Assembly: GCF_029633965.1 (NCBI RefSeq)
Contig: NZ_CP091277.1
Span: forward strand, 1,981,940-2,045,939
Reading direction: 5' to 3'
Source of the DNA: Methanogenium sp. S4BF
GTDB lineage: Archaea > Halobacteriota > Methanomicrobia > Methanomicrobiales > Methanomicrobiaceae
DNA: 64,000 nucleotides
The notes under the pieces are model-generated. The model made no database searches and was not told where the DNA came from. It saw only the letters and a list, made by a program, of their open reading frames with translations. Position 1 is the first letter of the stretch, and each line of letters opens with the position of its first letter. The position numbers and the translations under genes were made by a program. This document shows positions 52,900-62,158 of this stretch, in pieces.

Positions 52900-55806
52900 A
52901 TGATGGCGGCGGGGCAGAATGGGCGGCTCATCTACCGAACTGAGCAGTGTACGGGATGTGATTATCTTGGGGCCCGTTCGTTTGCCCGGATATCTCCTGC
53001 CCGTGAGCTGATTCCTGATGATGTCTTCCTCCGGATATTTCCCTTCTGCCGTGGCAGAACTCCTCTCCCCTTTTTGTTCTGGCTGGAGGGTCTGACCTGC
53101 AATCCGGAGGATCGACAGCGGATCGAAGAGGCCTGTGATCTGGTCTGCACGGCACGGGAAGGGCATACCTTCTCAACTCCCCCCATTATTTTCCGGAGTG
53201 AACGTGAGGAAACAGCCGCGTCCGGACTCTATGGATTGTCCTTTCACGCCACTCCGCCCCAATCCCCCTCCCTCTGTATCATCAGGTTCCCTGCTGCTCA
53301 GAGAAATGCTCCTGCTGACCTGACTGCACCTGACTGGTCATGTCTGGATTCCATGAATGAGGCAGTCATCATCCTGTCCCCGGATGCACGGGTGCACTGG
53401 TCAAATCGTGTGGGCAGAAGAGAACTTTCTTCGGCAGGTATGGAGGAGGGTGCTCCGGTATCTGCCTTCTGGAAAAGGGTCATGTGGGAGGATGGCACAT
53501 GTCCGCTCTCGGAATTTATCCCTGCTTCCATGGAAAAAGCCTCTGTGGATATATTCGTGGAGGACACCCTGGAGAGATCCTGGCGGATTCGCACCGGTCT
53601 TCTGGGAGATTCAGCGGACTCCTTTACCGGGTATATCCAGACCGCAGTGGAGATGACAGAATGGATGGCCCGGCGTGTGAAACTCAGTGATATAGAGCAT
53701 ATGTTTGCGGCATTCATGGAGAATCTTCCCTCCGCTGCGGCTATACTGGATCTCAATGGGAGGGTTCGGTACTGCAATCCTCAGATGGACCAGTTCTTCT
53801 GCAGAAACGGATATGCAGATGGACAGGGTGGATATACTTTCCCGCCGGAGATGATCCGGACTGTTACTGCCCTTTTCCCCGAGGTCCTGAAGAAGGGAAG
53901 TGTCTCTACTGAACGCAGGCATACCGAACCGGAGAAGCATGACCTGATATATCAGCTCACCTTCTTCTCCATTTCCCGCTCGGGCTGCCCCCCCCTTATC
54001 GGTGCCATCGCTGTTGACCAGACCGAGGAGCGAAAGAATGAGAAGCAACGTGCAGCACTTGCTGCCACACTCTTTGAGGCACAGAAGGCAGCACGCATGG
54101 GAAGCTGGCAATATGACGATGAAACAGGCAGCATCACCTTCCGGGGACTATCCCCCGGGGATCTTTTCCTTTCGGATACGCCTCTCTCTATGCCTTTAGA
54201 GGTATTTCTCCGCTCCCTTCCGCCACAGGATGCCGCACGGGTGCGGCAGGCGGTGTCGGATCGTTCGGTTGACGTCCTGCACGAACTGACGGTCTCTCTA
54301 AAGAACACGGATGGCGAGGTGATGTATGCGGCATTTCGGGCACGCAACCGGACAGATGGCATCAAAGGTACGGTAGGTACTATTCAGGACATCACCGACA
54401 GGGTGAAGGCTGAGAAGGCACGTGCTCAGAGTGAGGAGCGGTTCCGGTTATACTTCAACAGCAAGATGGCAGGCTCGATGATCATCGAACCGCTCTACAA
54501 TGATGAAGGAGATTTTTCCAGTTTCCGGTTTCTGGCGGCGAACCAGTCATTTGGCAGAATGATGGGTGTGGACCAGGGGACGGTCATCGGGAAGAATGTT
54601 GATGATCTCTTCCCGGATGATGCGCGGGAATGGGTATCTCTCTTTCATGATGCCGTCATGGAGGGTGGTTCATATACCGCTGAGTGGACCTGTTCTCAGC
54701 GAGGAAAAACCTTTTCCGGGCACATCTTCCCTCTCGGGGGTTCACGGACGTCGTATGGCTGTTCATTCATTGATGTCTCCCATGAATGCGAGGCGCTCCG
54801 GGTGCTGCAGGAAAACGATGAATTCCTCAAGATCATCTTCCCTGCAACCATTGAGGGCATTCTTGTCATCGATGCGGAGATGCACACCATTCTGGATGCA
54901 AACGCGACGGCGTGTGACCTCATCGGGGCAGGAAGGGATGAGATCATAGGCTGTCTCTGTCGGGATGTCATCTGTCCGGCGAAAGACGGGTTCTGCCCGG
55001 TGACAGACCTTGGGGAGGAGGTTCATATGTCAGAGCGGATCCTTCTGACGGCAGATGGTGACCGGATTCCTGTTTTAAAGTCTGTCAGGCAGGTGGTGTA
55101 TCAGGGCAGAAAATGCCTCATTGAGATGATCGTTGATCTGCGAAAGATAAAAGCGGCAGAGGATGCGCTTAACATAGCTGAAGAACGCTACCGGATGGTT
55201 TTTGAGACATCGCCGGATGGAATTCTCATCACGGATACGGAACTCATCAGTGAGGTGAATCCGGCGTTTGCAACAGCACTTGGTTACCTGCCGGAAGAGA
55301 TGAAAGGACGTTCGGTTCTGGATTTTGCCCCGGAATTTCAGGAAGACGGTGTCCGTTCATCCCACCGGAGGATTGAGATTCTGAGAGAGATTATGGGTGG
55401 CAGACGAATAAGCATACAGTGGGATGCCATTTCCCGGGATGGCCTGCTGGTCCGCTTTGAGATCAGGGGGGGCCTTGTAAATTACCTTGGAAAGGTGATG
55501 GTGGTGCTTGTCGGGCGCAATGTCACTGAGCTCCTTAACCTGAAACGGCGCCAGCGGGAGGCACTGGATCAGATTGAAAACAACCTGGCAAATCTTGCCA
55601 CTTTAAACGATCATATCAGAAATCCACTGATGGTCATCAGCGCCTACACTGAGATGGACGCAACCGAGCATGCTAAGGTCGTTATGGACCAGATACAGGA
55701 GATTGATGGTATCATCAATATGTTGGACCGGGGATTTCTGGAATCAGAAAAGATCAGGGAGTTTCTGCGTAAACACCATGATGTTGAGACCATTTCCAAT
55801 GACTAG
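52900..55806 (+). CDS. Six-PAS sensor protein with degenerate HisKA-like end
   Basis: A 968-residue cytoplasmic protein. An N-terminal domain of about 140 residues with a CxxC (EQCTGCDYLG) precedes about six PAS domains (about 145-260, 265-385, 390-505, 510-625, 630-750, 755-875). The fifth contains cysteines (DVICPAKDGFCPV) at a position like the Cys cluster of the PAS protein at the window start. The C-terminal 90 residues (NDHIRNPLMVISAYTEMD, then LESEKIREFLRKHH) match the end of that same protein. The H-box His is Asp and no ATPase domain follows, so it is probably a signal integrator without kinase activity. Confidence 0.88.
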   Translation: MMAAGQNGRLIYRTEQCTGCDYLGARSFARISPARELIPDDVFLRIFPFCRGRTPLPFLFWLEGLTCNPEDRQRIEEACDLVCTAREGHTFSTPPIIFRSEREETAASGLYGLSFHATPPQSPSLCIIRFPAAQRNAPADLTAPDWSCLDSMNEAVIILSPDARVHWSNRVGRRELSSAGMEEGAPVSAFWKRVMWEDGTCPLSEFIPASMEKASVDIFVEDTLERSWRIRTGLLGDSADSFTGYIQTAVEMTEWMARRVKLSDIEHMFAAFMENLPSAAAILDLNGRVRYCNPQMDQFFCRNGYADGQGGYTFPPEMIRTVTALFPEVLKKGSVSTERRHTEPEKHDLIYQLTFFSISRSGCPPLIGAIAVDQTEERKNEKQRAALAATLFEAQKAARMGSWQYDDETGSITFRGLSPGDLFLSDTPLSMPLEVFLRSLPPQDAARVRQAVSDRSVDVLHELTVSLKNTDGEVMYAAFRARNRTDGIKGTVGTIQDITDRVKAEKARAQSEERFRLYFNSKMAGSMIIEPLYNDEGDFSSFRFLAANQSFGRMMGVDQGTVIGKNVDDLFPDDAREWVSLFHDAVMEGGSYTAEWTCSQRGKTFSGHIFPLGGSRTSYGCSFIDVSHECEALRVLQENDEFLKIIFPATIEGILVIDAEMHTILDANATACDLIGAGRDEIIGCLCRDVICPAKDGFCPVTDLGEEVHMSERILLTADGDRIPVLKSVRQVVYQGRKCLIEMIVDLRKIKAAEDALNIAEERYRMVFETSPDGILITDTELISEVNPAFATALGYLPEEMKGRSVLDFAPEFQEDGVRSSHRRIEILREIMGGRRISIQWDAISRDGLLVRFEIRGGLVNYLGKVMVVLVGRNVTELLNLKRRQREALDQIENNLANLATLNDHIRNPLMVISAYTEMDATEHAKVVMDQIQEIDGIINMLDRGFLESEKIREFLRKHHDVETISND

Positions 55807-55872
55807 GCTGGTTTCCTGACAGAGTCCGGTGTGCACCATTTTTTATGGTGAATAGCGCCTACCGTACAGCAC

Positions 55873-56382
55873 ATGGAATATACGAACGATGAGAGCGTTC
55901 GGAAGGTCTGCCAAATAACCCTTGCAGGCGGCTGTTTCTGGGATATTGAGGCAGGCTTCCGGAGAGTGCCCGGCATCCTTGCCACCGTGGTTGGATATAC
56001 CGGAGGGGATGAGGAGCATCCGGACTATACCCGGGTCAGCACCGGGACGACCGGGCATGTGGAGGCAGTCCGTATTGCCTATGACCCGGCTGTCATCGGC
56101 CTGTCTGGCATTCTCAGCTTTTTTTTCAGTCAGTTTGATCCCATGGCAGAGGAGGCACCTGCCGGTTCTGACGGTTCCCAGTATCGGTCGGGTATTTTCT
56201 GCCATACCGAAGAGGACTGCCGGATGGCACGGGTGTTCATCCGGGAAGAGGTGGCGTCCGGGAATTATTCCCGTCCAATTGTGACTCCCGTATTGCCGGC
56301 GGGAGTGTTCTGGCCTGCTGAAGATTACCACCAGCAGTATTATGAGAAACTGGGAACCCGTTACAGGAAACCTCTCTTCTGA
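55873..56382 (+). CDS. msrA: Peptide methionine-S-sulfoxide reductase MsrA
   Basis: A 169-residue repair enzyme reducing methionine-S-sulfoxide in proteins. The catalytic motif GGCFWDIEAGF has C21; most MsrA proteins have GCFWGxE, so the Asp is a minor variation. Further motifs GYTGG, GHVEAVRIAYDP and GSQYRSGIF are present. The resolving cysteines are probably among those in the FCHTEEDC region or supplied by thioredoxin. No signal peptide. Confidence 0.95.
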   Translation: MEYTNDESVRKVCQITLAGGCFWDIEAGFRRVPGILATVVGYTGGDEEHPDYTRVSTGTTGHVEAVRIAYDPAVIGLSGILSFFFSQFDPMAEEAPAGSDGSQYRSGIFCHTEEDCRMARVFIREEVASGNYSRPIVTPVLPAGVFWPAEDYHQQYYEKLGTRYRKPLF

Positions 56383-56557
56383 ATATCTGAAAATCGATAG
56401 AATGTTGCTGTATTTTTAATATTCTGTATTATTTCTCTATTTCTTTTGTCGGGTAAGGCAGATGTCTGCGTGACATCAGATTTCCATATGTTTATCCAAT
56501 GGGACTACATAAGTATGCGATAGTCGGCCCCGAAGAGGTGTGCCCGGGTGTTTGCAA

Positions 56558-57640
56558 ATGATGGTGAAAAGTCCTGTTCCGGTGCTCTATGTTGCTGATG
56601 ATCTCAGGGCATGTGAAGGGGCCTGTCACTTTCTGCAGAAGTCTGGTGAGATATCCCTTGATTTTGCGTTTTCCACAGAGGAGGCCGCAGATCTGCTTTA
56701 TAAAAATGAGTATCATGTTGTCGTCTGTGAATATCATCTGAAGGGGACGGACGGCCTCTCGTTTCTGGATGATCTCCGCTCGCAGGGAGAGCGGATTCCA
56801 TTCATTATTGTAGGGGATGATACTGAAGGGGTCGTCATTGAAGCCATCAACCGGGGTGCCGATTTCTTCCTCAACCGCGGGGAGAACCGGTTTCAGTTCT
56901 ATGTTGAACTCAGTCTCACGATAAAGAGGGCCGCCCGAAAGTATGATATCTCTGCACGCCGGCAGCAGGAAGAGGGGCAGCGGCGTTCGCACTCGGCGTT
57001 TGTCCGGTCCCCAGAAGGGGTACCTGATGAAAAAGATATCCTCATCCAGGAAGTGCACCACCGGGTAAAAAATAATCTCCAGCTGATCTCAAGCATTCTT
57101 AAGATGCACAGTTACCGTACCACAGACCCGGATACACGGGAAATCCTTGAGGACTGCAGAAATCGTATCGCGTCGATGGCCTTAATCCATGAGTACCTCT
57201 ATCGGTCTGACAATCTCGCGACGATACGGATGGCTGAATATGTGCCCCGTATTGCCCGGAACCTCTCTGCCCAGAAGCCGCACGGGATGGATCGGGTGGA
57301 AATAATTACCCGCTGTGATCCTGACATCAGTCTGGACATAGATACCTGCATACCCTGTGGCATCATCATCAATGAACTCATCACCAATGCCCTGAAATAT
57401 GGATTTTCCCCGGGTGAAAGCGGTGAAATTGTTGTCTCCATGGATAAGTACCGGAGGGGGCTTGCCCGTCTGCGGGTATCAGAGAGTGGGTCTTCGACAA
57501 AATCCAATGTTGATATGGAGAGCAAAGAGACACTGGGGATGCAGCTGGTGAAAAATCTGACCACCCAGATTGACGGCACGCTCACGGTATCACACGAAGG
57601 TGGCCTCACCTTCAGCATCGTCTTTCCGTTCACAGAATAA
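56558..57640 (+). CDS. Receiver-HisKA_2 histidine kinase with altered phospho-acceptor
   Basis: About 360 residues. The receiver-like domain (about 8-115) keeps an acidic pair (VADD) but has Glu in VVVCEYHLKGTDGL where the phosphorylated Asp belongs, and the usual KP is absent (DFFLNRG). The second half is a HisKA_2-type transmitter: EVHHRVKNNLQLISSIL with the phospho-accepting His, NELITNALKYGF (N-box) and a degenerate G-box (RVSESGSSTKSN). LGMQLVKNLTTQIDG follows. Kinase activity is plausible but the ATP lid may be altered. The start is among GTG 56540 and the ATGs at 56558/56561. Confidence 0.85.
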   Translation: MMVKSPVPVLYVADDLRACEGACHFLQKSGEISLDFAFSTEEAADLLYKNEYHVVVCEYHLKGTDGLSFLDDLRSQGERIPFIIVGDDTEGVVIEAINRGADFFLNRGENRFQFYVELSLTIKRAARKYDISARRQQEEGQRRSHSAFVRSPEGVPDEKDILIQEVHHRVKNNLQLISSILKMHSYRTTDPDTREILEDCRNRIASMALIHEYLYRSDNLATIRMAEYVPRIARNLSAQKPHGMDRVEIITRCDPDISLDIDTCIPCGIIINELITNALKYGFSPGESGEIVVSMDKYRRGLARLRVSESGSSTKSNVDMESKETLGMQLVKNLTTQIDGTLTVSHEGGLTFSIVFPFTE

Positions 57641-57699
57641 ATTCAAAAGAGATATTGGTTCTCTCCTGCACTTCTTTTACAGATTATCTGAGAAATACC

Positions 57700-59607
57700 A
57701 TGATCTCCGGACTGAAGCGCCGCATTCCGCCAGGCATCGCAGAAACCTTCTTTTTCATCGGCCCCGGACTGATCCTTGCCATTGAGGCGTCCGGTGAAAG
57801 CGGCATCACAGAGCTCATTGAGGCAGGGTTTGAGTATGGATTCGCCCTCTTATGGGTCATTTGTGCAGCCCTTATCTTCAAGTTTGCATTCACAAACGGG
57901 ATTGCCCGCTACACGGTTGCGACCGGCACCTCTATATTTGACGGTCTCCGCACCATTCCGGGCCCGAAGAACTGGGAGGTGAGCTTTATTGCTGTCATAT
58001 ACCTGTTCGAGATGGTGGGATTCGGGGGTATCGCTCTTTTTGCAGGCAGTATGCTCGCAAAGGTAGTCCCGGCCGCAGCACCTGCAGCCTATGCCTTTGC
58101 ACTCCTGATCTTTATCCTCCTTGTGCTCTGGAAGAACTCCTATGAACGCCTCGAACATGTGATCATCACCATCTCTGTAGTGATGTTTGTTGGGCTTGCA
58201 GCGCTCATACTCGCGCTGCCGTTTCCCATTGGCGCCATCGCACAGGGCTGTATCCCGTCCATTCCGGATGGTGCCCTCATCGAAACGATGGCGCTGCTTG
58301 GGGTTGTCGGGTCGGGCCTGAACCTGCTGCTCTATTCGGTCTGGCTGCATGAGAAGGTGGGCGACCGTCATGGCGAGGCCTACTTTAAAAGTCACATGAA
58401 GAGCGTTAACATTGATCTCGTTCTTGCCTTCCTGCTCGTCGGGGTGGTTGCGCTCATCTTCATGACACTTGGATTCTGGGGGCTTGTGCATGAGCATCTC
58501 ACGGATGTCGGTGCAGTATCGTTAACCGAAGCCATCACTGCAACGTTCGGGAAGGTGCCGGGCGGGTTGGATACTGTTCTCTTCCTTGCCTTCGTCATCC
58601 TCACCGGATCCCTCATCTCGGGGATGGACGGTCGTGCACGAGCAGTATCTTTGGTGGTTTCCCGCGCATCGCCCATCCGGTTTGACGAACGGACCTTGTA
58701 CAGGATTGTGCTCCTGGTCTTTGCTGGCGTCATCGCGGCAGGTATTCTCTCTGGTGAGACAACGTCTCTGATCCGGATTGTTGCGGCCGTATCATCGGTG
58801 ATGTTCGGCCTCCTTGGTTTTATGCTCATCTACATCGACCGCCGTCTCCCGGCCTATGCCCGGGGTTCGTCTCTCTGGATGCTCACGGTGGGCTGCGGGA
58901 GTCTCCTCTTTCTTGCGATAGCCCTCATCACCGAACAGTCGCTCATCACCTTCGGCCTGCCGCTCATGGAACATGTGGCTGTGGTCGCAATTATCCTCTA
59001 TGCCTTCACGAAGACCGGTCTTTTTGAACGGCTCGTCACGGGCCGGGCAACGCTGGAGGACCGTGGATGGATGATCCTTACCTTCGGTCTTCTCTCTCTC
59101 TACGGGATCTACCGAGGGATTCTCTATAACGGGGTCATCATTGATTTCGCTGATCTCGGGCCGATGGTCGCAGGCATCCTTGGGGGGCCGGTCGTCGGTG
59201 GATGTGTCGGTATCATTGCTGCTCTCTTCCGGCTGAGCGAAGGAGGGCTTGGGGCGGTGGGCAGTGCGGTGTCTGCCATATGTGCCGGTGTCATCGCTGC
59301 GTACGCCGCCCGCAGGTTCCACAACCATCTGACATACTGGCGGATGATTCTTCTTGCATGTGCAGTGGAATTCCTGCATGTCATCATTCTCATTCCCCTC
59401 TTTGCCGGTGGGTGGGACACGCTTGCAATGTGGCAGATAATCAGGGAAACCTACCTGCCGATGGCCTTTGCCAATGCCCTCGGGCTGGTGCTCTTTCTTT
59501 CCATCCTCCGGGAACGTGGTTATGAAATGCTGGAGCATACGGAGTACCTCTCACTGAAGAGACGGAAGAGAGAAGAGATGTCAGAAGAGCCGGAAGAGTG
59601 CCGGTGA
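57700..59607 (+). CDS. Nramp-like transporter fused to a 5TMR-LYT-type membrane domain
   Basis: A 635-residue membrane protein from the ATG at 57700. The first about 400 residues follow the Nramp fold (IGPGLILAIEASGESG near 20-35), but the metal-site motif DPGN is replaced by SGES-like sequence. The MPHN position of helix 6 reads GSGLN (about 204-208), so classical Mn/Fe transport is doubtful. From about 415 a second block of helices shows the 5TM receptor (LytS-YhcK) pattern: GPMVAGILGGPVVGGCVGI followed by a FRLSEGG loop. A cytoplasmic charged tail ends it. Such 5TMR domains usually sense in histidine kinases, so this may be a transceptor. It is unrelated in strand and spacing to an obvious operon partner except the kinase 59 bp upstream. 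Confidence 0.75.
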   Translation: MISGLKRRIPPGIAETFFFIGPGLILAIEASGESGITELIEAGFEYGFALLWVICAALIFKFAFTNGIARYTVATGTSIFDGLRTIPGPKNWEVSFIAVIYLFEMVGFGGIALFAGSMLAKVVPAAAPAAYAFALLIFILLVLWKNSYERLEHVIITISVVMFVGLAALILALPFPIGAIAQGCIPSIPDGALIETMALLGVVGSGLNLLLYSVWLHEKVGDRHGEAYFKSHMKSVNIDLVLAFLLVGVVALIFMTLGFWGLVHEHLTDVGAVSLTEAITATFGKVPGGLDTVLFLAFVILTGSLISGMDGRARAVSLVVSRASPIRFDERTLYRIVLLVFAGVIAAGILSGETTSLIRIVAAVSSVMFGLLGFMLIYIDRRLPAYARGSSLWMLTVGCGSLLFLAIALITEQSLITFGLPLMEHVAVVAIILYAFTKTGLFERLVTGRATLEDRGWMILTFGLLSLYGIYRGILYNGVIIDFADLGPMVAGILGGPVVGGCVGIIAALFRLSEGGLGAVGSAVSAICAGVIAAYAARRFHNHLTYWRMILLACAVEFLHVIILIPLFAGGWDTLAMWQIIRETYLPMAFANALGLVLFLSILRERGYEMLEHTEYLSLKRRKREEMSEEPEECR

Positions 59608-59623
59608 ATGGCTGCCGGAATTC

Positions 59624-60235
59624 TTACGGATCGATTTTCTGAAAGGTGCCGGTGAGCACTTCCCGTGGGTAGCGGGTGCCGCGTACCCGCATTTCCCACC
59701 GTTCGGCCATGACCCCTCCTTTCCATTTATCCACTGAGAAAAGCGAGCTTACCTCGGATGGGGTAAAATAGTGGGTCATCACACCATCTCCGCGAAGATA
59801 GCTGTTCTCCTCTGCAAGCCTCCCATTTCCGCAGCGAAAATCGGAGACCGAGAATTCGCGGAAGAGGAGCGTACCGCCGGGCACGAGCACCCGGTGCAGC
59901 TCTGCTGCGGCCCGGCGGCGTTCGGGCTCAGTGAGCGCACTAATGATATGGACGGCAACAACAGCGTCAAATGTGGCTGTCCGGAAGGGGAGACGCCGGA
60001 CATCTGCCTGCACGAGGAGGGCAGCTGGTCCGGTTCTCTGCGCAAGTCGGAGTGCGGATGCAGCGATGTCACAGCCGATTGCGTCGCATCCGCCCCGGCA
60101 GAGGGAGGCAAGGCTCTTGCCGTTCCCGCATCCTGCCTCCAGCACCCGTGCACCGGGCGGGAATGACGGAATGCCTGTCGCAGCCCCCTGCCAGAGGGCG
60201 CCCCTCTGTCGGTAATTGCTTTCCCATGCCTCCAT
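59624..60235 (-). CDS. Class I SAM-dependent methyltransferase
   Basis: A 203-residue enzyme. The start at 60235 is supported by GGAG motifs just upstream and by a TATA box at 60293-60301 that would lie inside the longer frame to 60316. Motif I VLEAGCGNGKSLASL, an acidic post-I strand GCDIAASALRLAQ, motif II TFDAVVAVHIISAL and motif III VLVPGGTLLFREF place it in the METTL-like/UbiE-type family. The C-terminus has YPREVLTGTFQ. The substrate (small molecule or tRNA/protein) cannot be predicted. It is convergent with the Nramp-like gene. Confidence 0.88.
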   Translation of the reverse strand: MEAWESNYRQRGALWQGAATGIPSFPPGARVLEAGCGNGKSLASLCRGGCDAIGCDIAASALRLAQRTGPAALLVQADVRRLPFRTATFDAVVAVHIISALTEPERRRAAAELHRVLVPGGTLLFREFSVSDFRCGNGRLAEENSYLRGDGVMTHYFTPSEVSSLFSVDKWKGGVMAERWEMRVRGTRYPREVLTGTFQKIDP

Positions 60236-60292
60236 TTCGCTCTCCTCTCTCCTGTATGCTGTGTACCGAAGCACACCTGCATTCTGCTCGTG

Positions 60293-60301
60293 TTTTATAA
60301 T
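60293..60301 (-). promoter_or_regulatory. TATA box of the methyltransferase gene
   Basis: ATTATAAAA read on the minus strand. It lies about 58 bases upstream of the ATG at 60235 and supports that start. Confidence 0.5.
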
Positions 60302-60419
60302 TGGTTTATCGGGCACCCCATATCCGTGTTGCGGGGTTTTTCACCCTTTCCTGCGGAGGAGGCAATATGTATCGATTCCACAGGCTTTTTGCATACGGAC
60401 TCCCAAACAGGGAGTATCT

Positions 60420-60692
60420 ATGCAGCAGGAGAGGCAGGATGGGGTTCAGCCGGATGAGCCGAACGGCGGTTGTGATGACGGCAGGGGCAAAGGAATGCTG
60501 GCAGATCCACCCGTGCGGGGACTTGTCTACCATGCCGCGCTCTATATGGGTGTAGTGCTCATCCTTATTGCTGTGAACCTCAGAATTGCACCGGACTCTC
60601 TCTGGGTGCTCTGGATCGCTCTGCTCTGGGGTGTTCTTCTCATATGGAACGCGTGGCAGGTTTTTCGGCCCGGTGGCAGAATTCAGAGATAA
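60420..60692 (+). CDS. Small 2TM-domain membrane protein
   Basis: A 90-residue protein from the ATG at 60420, with GGGAG 5 bases upstream. The N-terminal 30 residues are polar, followed by two hydrophobic helices (about 38-55 and 60-78), WVLWIALLWGVLLIWNAW and a short charged tail, as in the 2TM domain family often found next to or fused with regulators. Function is unknown. Its end overlaps the convergent tsr3 end by 10 bp. Confidence 0.65.
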   Translation: MQQERQDGVQPDEPNGGCDDGRGKGMLADPPVRGLVYHAALYMGVVLILIAVNLRIAPDSLWVLWIALLWGVLLIWNAWQVFRPGGRIQR

Positions 60693-61174
60693 CAGGACTG
60701 TATCTCAACGACCTCTGCGGAGTCCTTTGCGGCCGCATATTCGGTGAGGGGGTCATGGTTCACCTCTAAAAATCGCATGCCCCAGCTGAAGGCCGAGAGA
60801 ATCTGCTCCGCCTGCTCAGGCCCACCCAGGATGACGAGGGCCGCGGCAAACGCCTCGACTGAGTTGAGCATAAACGGCCGCCCGAAGTGTCCCGGGTTTG
60901 CAGCAACAAGAAACGGCAGTGCCCGGCGCAGGGGCCAGCGGGATACCTGGATCTGTTCAAAGACCTCCCAGGAACAGTCGAGGGCAGTGAGGGATTTTGG
61001 CGTCCGGTCGGCAGGCGAGAGCGCCTGAGGTGCCGAGGGGTCGAGAATCATGCTTGAACGGGGGATCCTGTCCACCTGTGAGAAGACTCGCACGCATCCG
61101 CGCCGCTCGAGTTTTTTGACAGAACAACGCCGTGGATCGCAGGAATTGTCTCGGTAGGCAAAGAGGGGAATCAT
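60683..61174 (-). CDS. tsr3: rRNA aminocarboxypropyltransferase Tsr3
   Basis: A 163-residue enzyme (DUF367 family) that transfers the 3-amino-3-carboxypropyl group of SAM to a uridine derivative in small-subunit rRNA helix 31. Signatures are CDPRRCSVKKLERRG (12-26), MILDPSAPQALSPAD (about 42-56), DCSWEVFEQ, RALPFLVAANPGHFGRP and SAFSWGMRFLEVN. The length matches archaeal Tsr3. It is divergent from the fusion gene at 61211 with only 36 bp between starts. Confidence 0.93.
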   Translation of the reverse strand: MIPLFAYRDNSCDPRRCSVKKLERRGCVRVFSQVDRIPRSSMILDPSAPQALSPADRTPKSLTALDCSWEVFEQIQVSRWPLRRALPFLVAANPGHFGRPFMLNSVEAFAAALVILGGPEQAEQILSAFSWGMRFLEVNHDPLTEYAAAKDSAEVVEIQSCYL

Positions 61175-61210
61175 CCTTTATCTAATGGATGTCCCCATAG
61201 TGAGTAATCA

Positions 61211-62098
61211 ATGTATGTACTGATGTGCCCCTGCATTGCAGCGCCGTCCCTCCGTGCGGTGGGGATAACGAACGATGCTGACCTCCGGGCCTTTTCCCAG
61301 GCGCAGGAGCGCTGCCGTGCGTTTGGTATTGAGAGCGTGATGATGCCCTGTTCTGAAACAGTCTATCTGGGGCCGGATCACCCGCCCGGGCCGTATGAGG
61401 GACGGCTCGACACACCGGCATTTCTGGCTGTCATGGACCGCTCGGAGGAGGCGGTTCGTGGCGTCATCCGGGAGCGTGGCGCACCCCTCTGTATCGTGGG
61501 AGTGGACTCCTCCCCTGTCTGCGGGGTGAACCGGTGGTACCGAACCGATGACCGCCAGCCGGGCCGGGGCGTCTTTCTCTCACGGTTCCCGGAGATTCCT
61601 GCACTGGATGTCATTGATTTTGCCCGGTACAGGGTATATCTCGCGGCCCCACTCTTTTCAGAGGCCGAACGGGCCTATAATCGCTCAGTTGCCGCTCTTC
61701 TCCGGGAGCACCTCTTTTCTGTCCACCTCCCGCAGGAATGTGGGGATTCCTCTGCCGAACGCTCCGCTGAACACACGGCATGCATCTTTACAGAAAATCT
61801 GGCAGCGCTCAGTCAGGCAGATCTGGTGGTGGCGGTCATTGACGGGGCAGATGCGGACTCCGGCACCGCCTGGGAGATGGGGTATGCCTATGCACAGGGC
61901 ATTCCTGTCATCGCCGTGCGCACCGATTTCCGGCAGGCAGGTGTCTCTGAACGGGTGAACCTGATGCTCGAGGAGGCGGCCGTTGTCACCGACACAGCAG
62001 CGCATCTGCCCCGCCTTCTCGCTTCCCCCCGTCTCTGCCCGCCACGGGGCGATACGGCCATTGGCCGCATTGAATGCCAATCATTATTTCCCCGCTGA
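61211..62098 (+). CDS. Fusion of a DUF523/TudS-like domain and a nucleoside 2-deoxyribosyltransferase-like domain
   Basis: A 295-residue protein. The N-terminal half (1-138) has Cys6, Cys8 (MCPCIAAPSLR) and a GVDSSPVCGV motif (C104) that recalls the DUF523/TudS family, whose three Cys hold a [4Fe-4S] cluster for desulfurising 2-thiouracil. The first pair here is CxC rather than CxxC. The C-terminal half (about 140-280) is a nucleoside 2-deoxyribosyltransferase-like fold: VYLAAPLFSEAE and DADSGTAWEMGYA, where E222 matches the catalytic Glu. A link between thio-base desulfuration and base-sugar chemistry is an attractive inference. Confidence 0.72.
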   Translation: MYVLMCPCIAAPSLRAVGITNDADLRAFSQAQERCRAFGIESVMMPCSETVYLGPDHPPGPYEGRLDTPAFLAVMDRSEEAVRGVIRERGAPLCIVGVDSSPVCGVNRWYRTDDRQPGRGVFLSRFPEIPALDVIDFARYRVYLAAPLFSEAERAYNRSVAALLREHLFSVHLPQECGDSSAERSAEHTACIFTENLAALSQADLVVAVIDGADADSGTAWEMGYAYAQGIPVIAVRTDFRQAGVSERVNLMLEEAAVVTDTAAHLPRLLASPRLCPPRGDTAIGRIECQSLFPR

Positions 62099-62158
62099 CC
62101 GACAGTTCAGGTAGATACGACACCGGCAAGCACACTGCGCCGGTCCCGGGGACATGTC

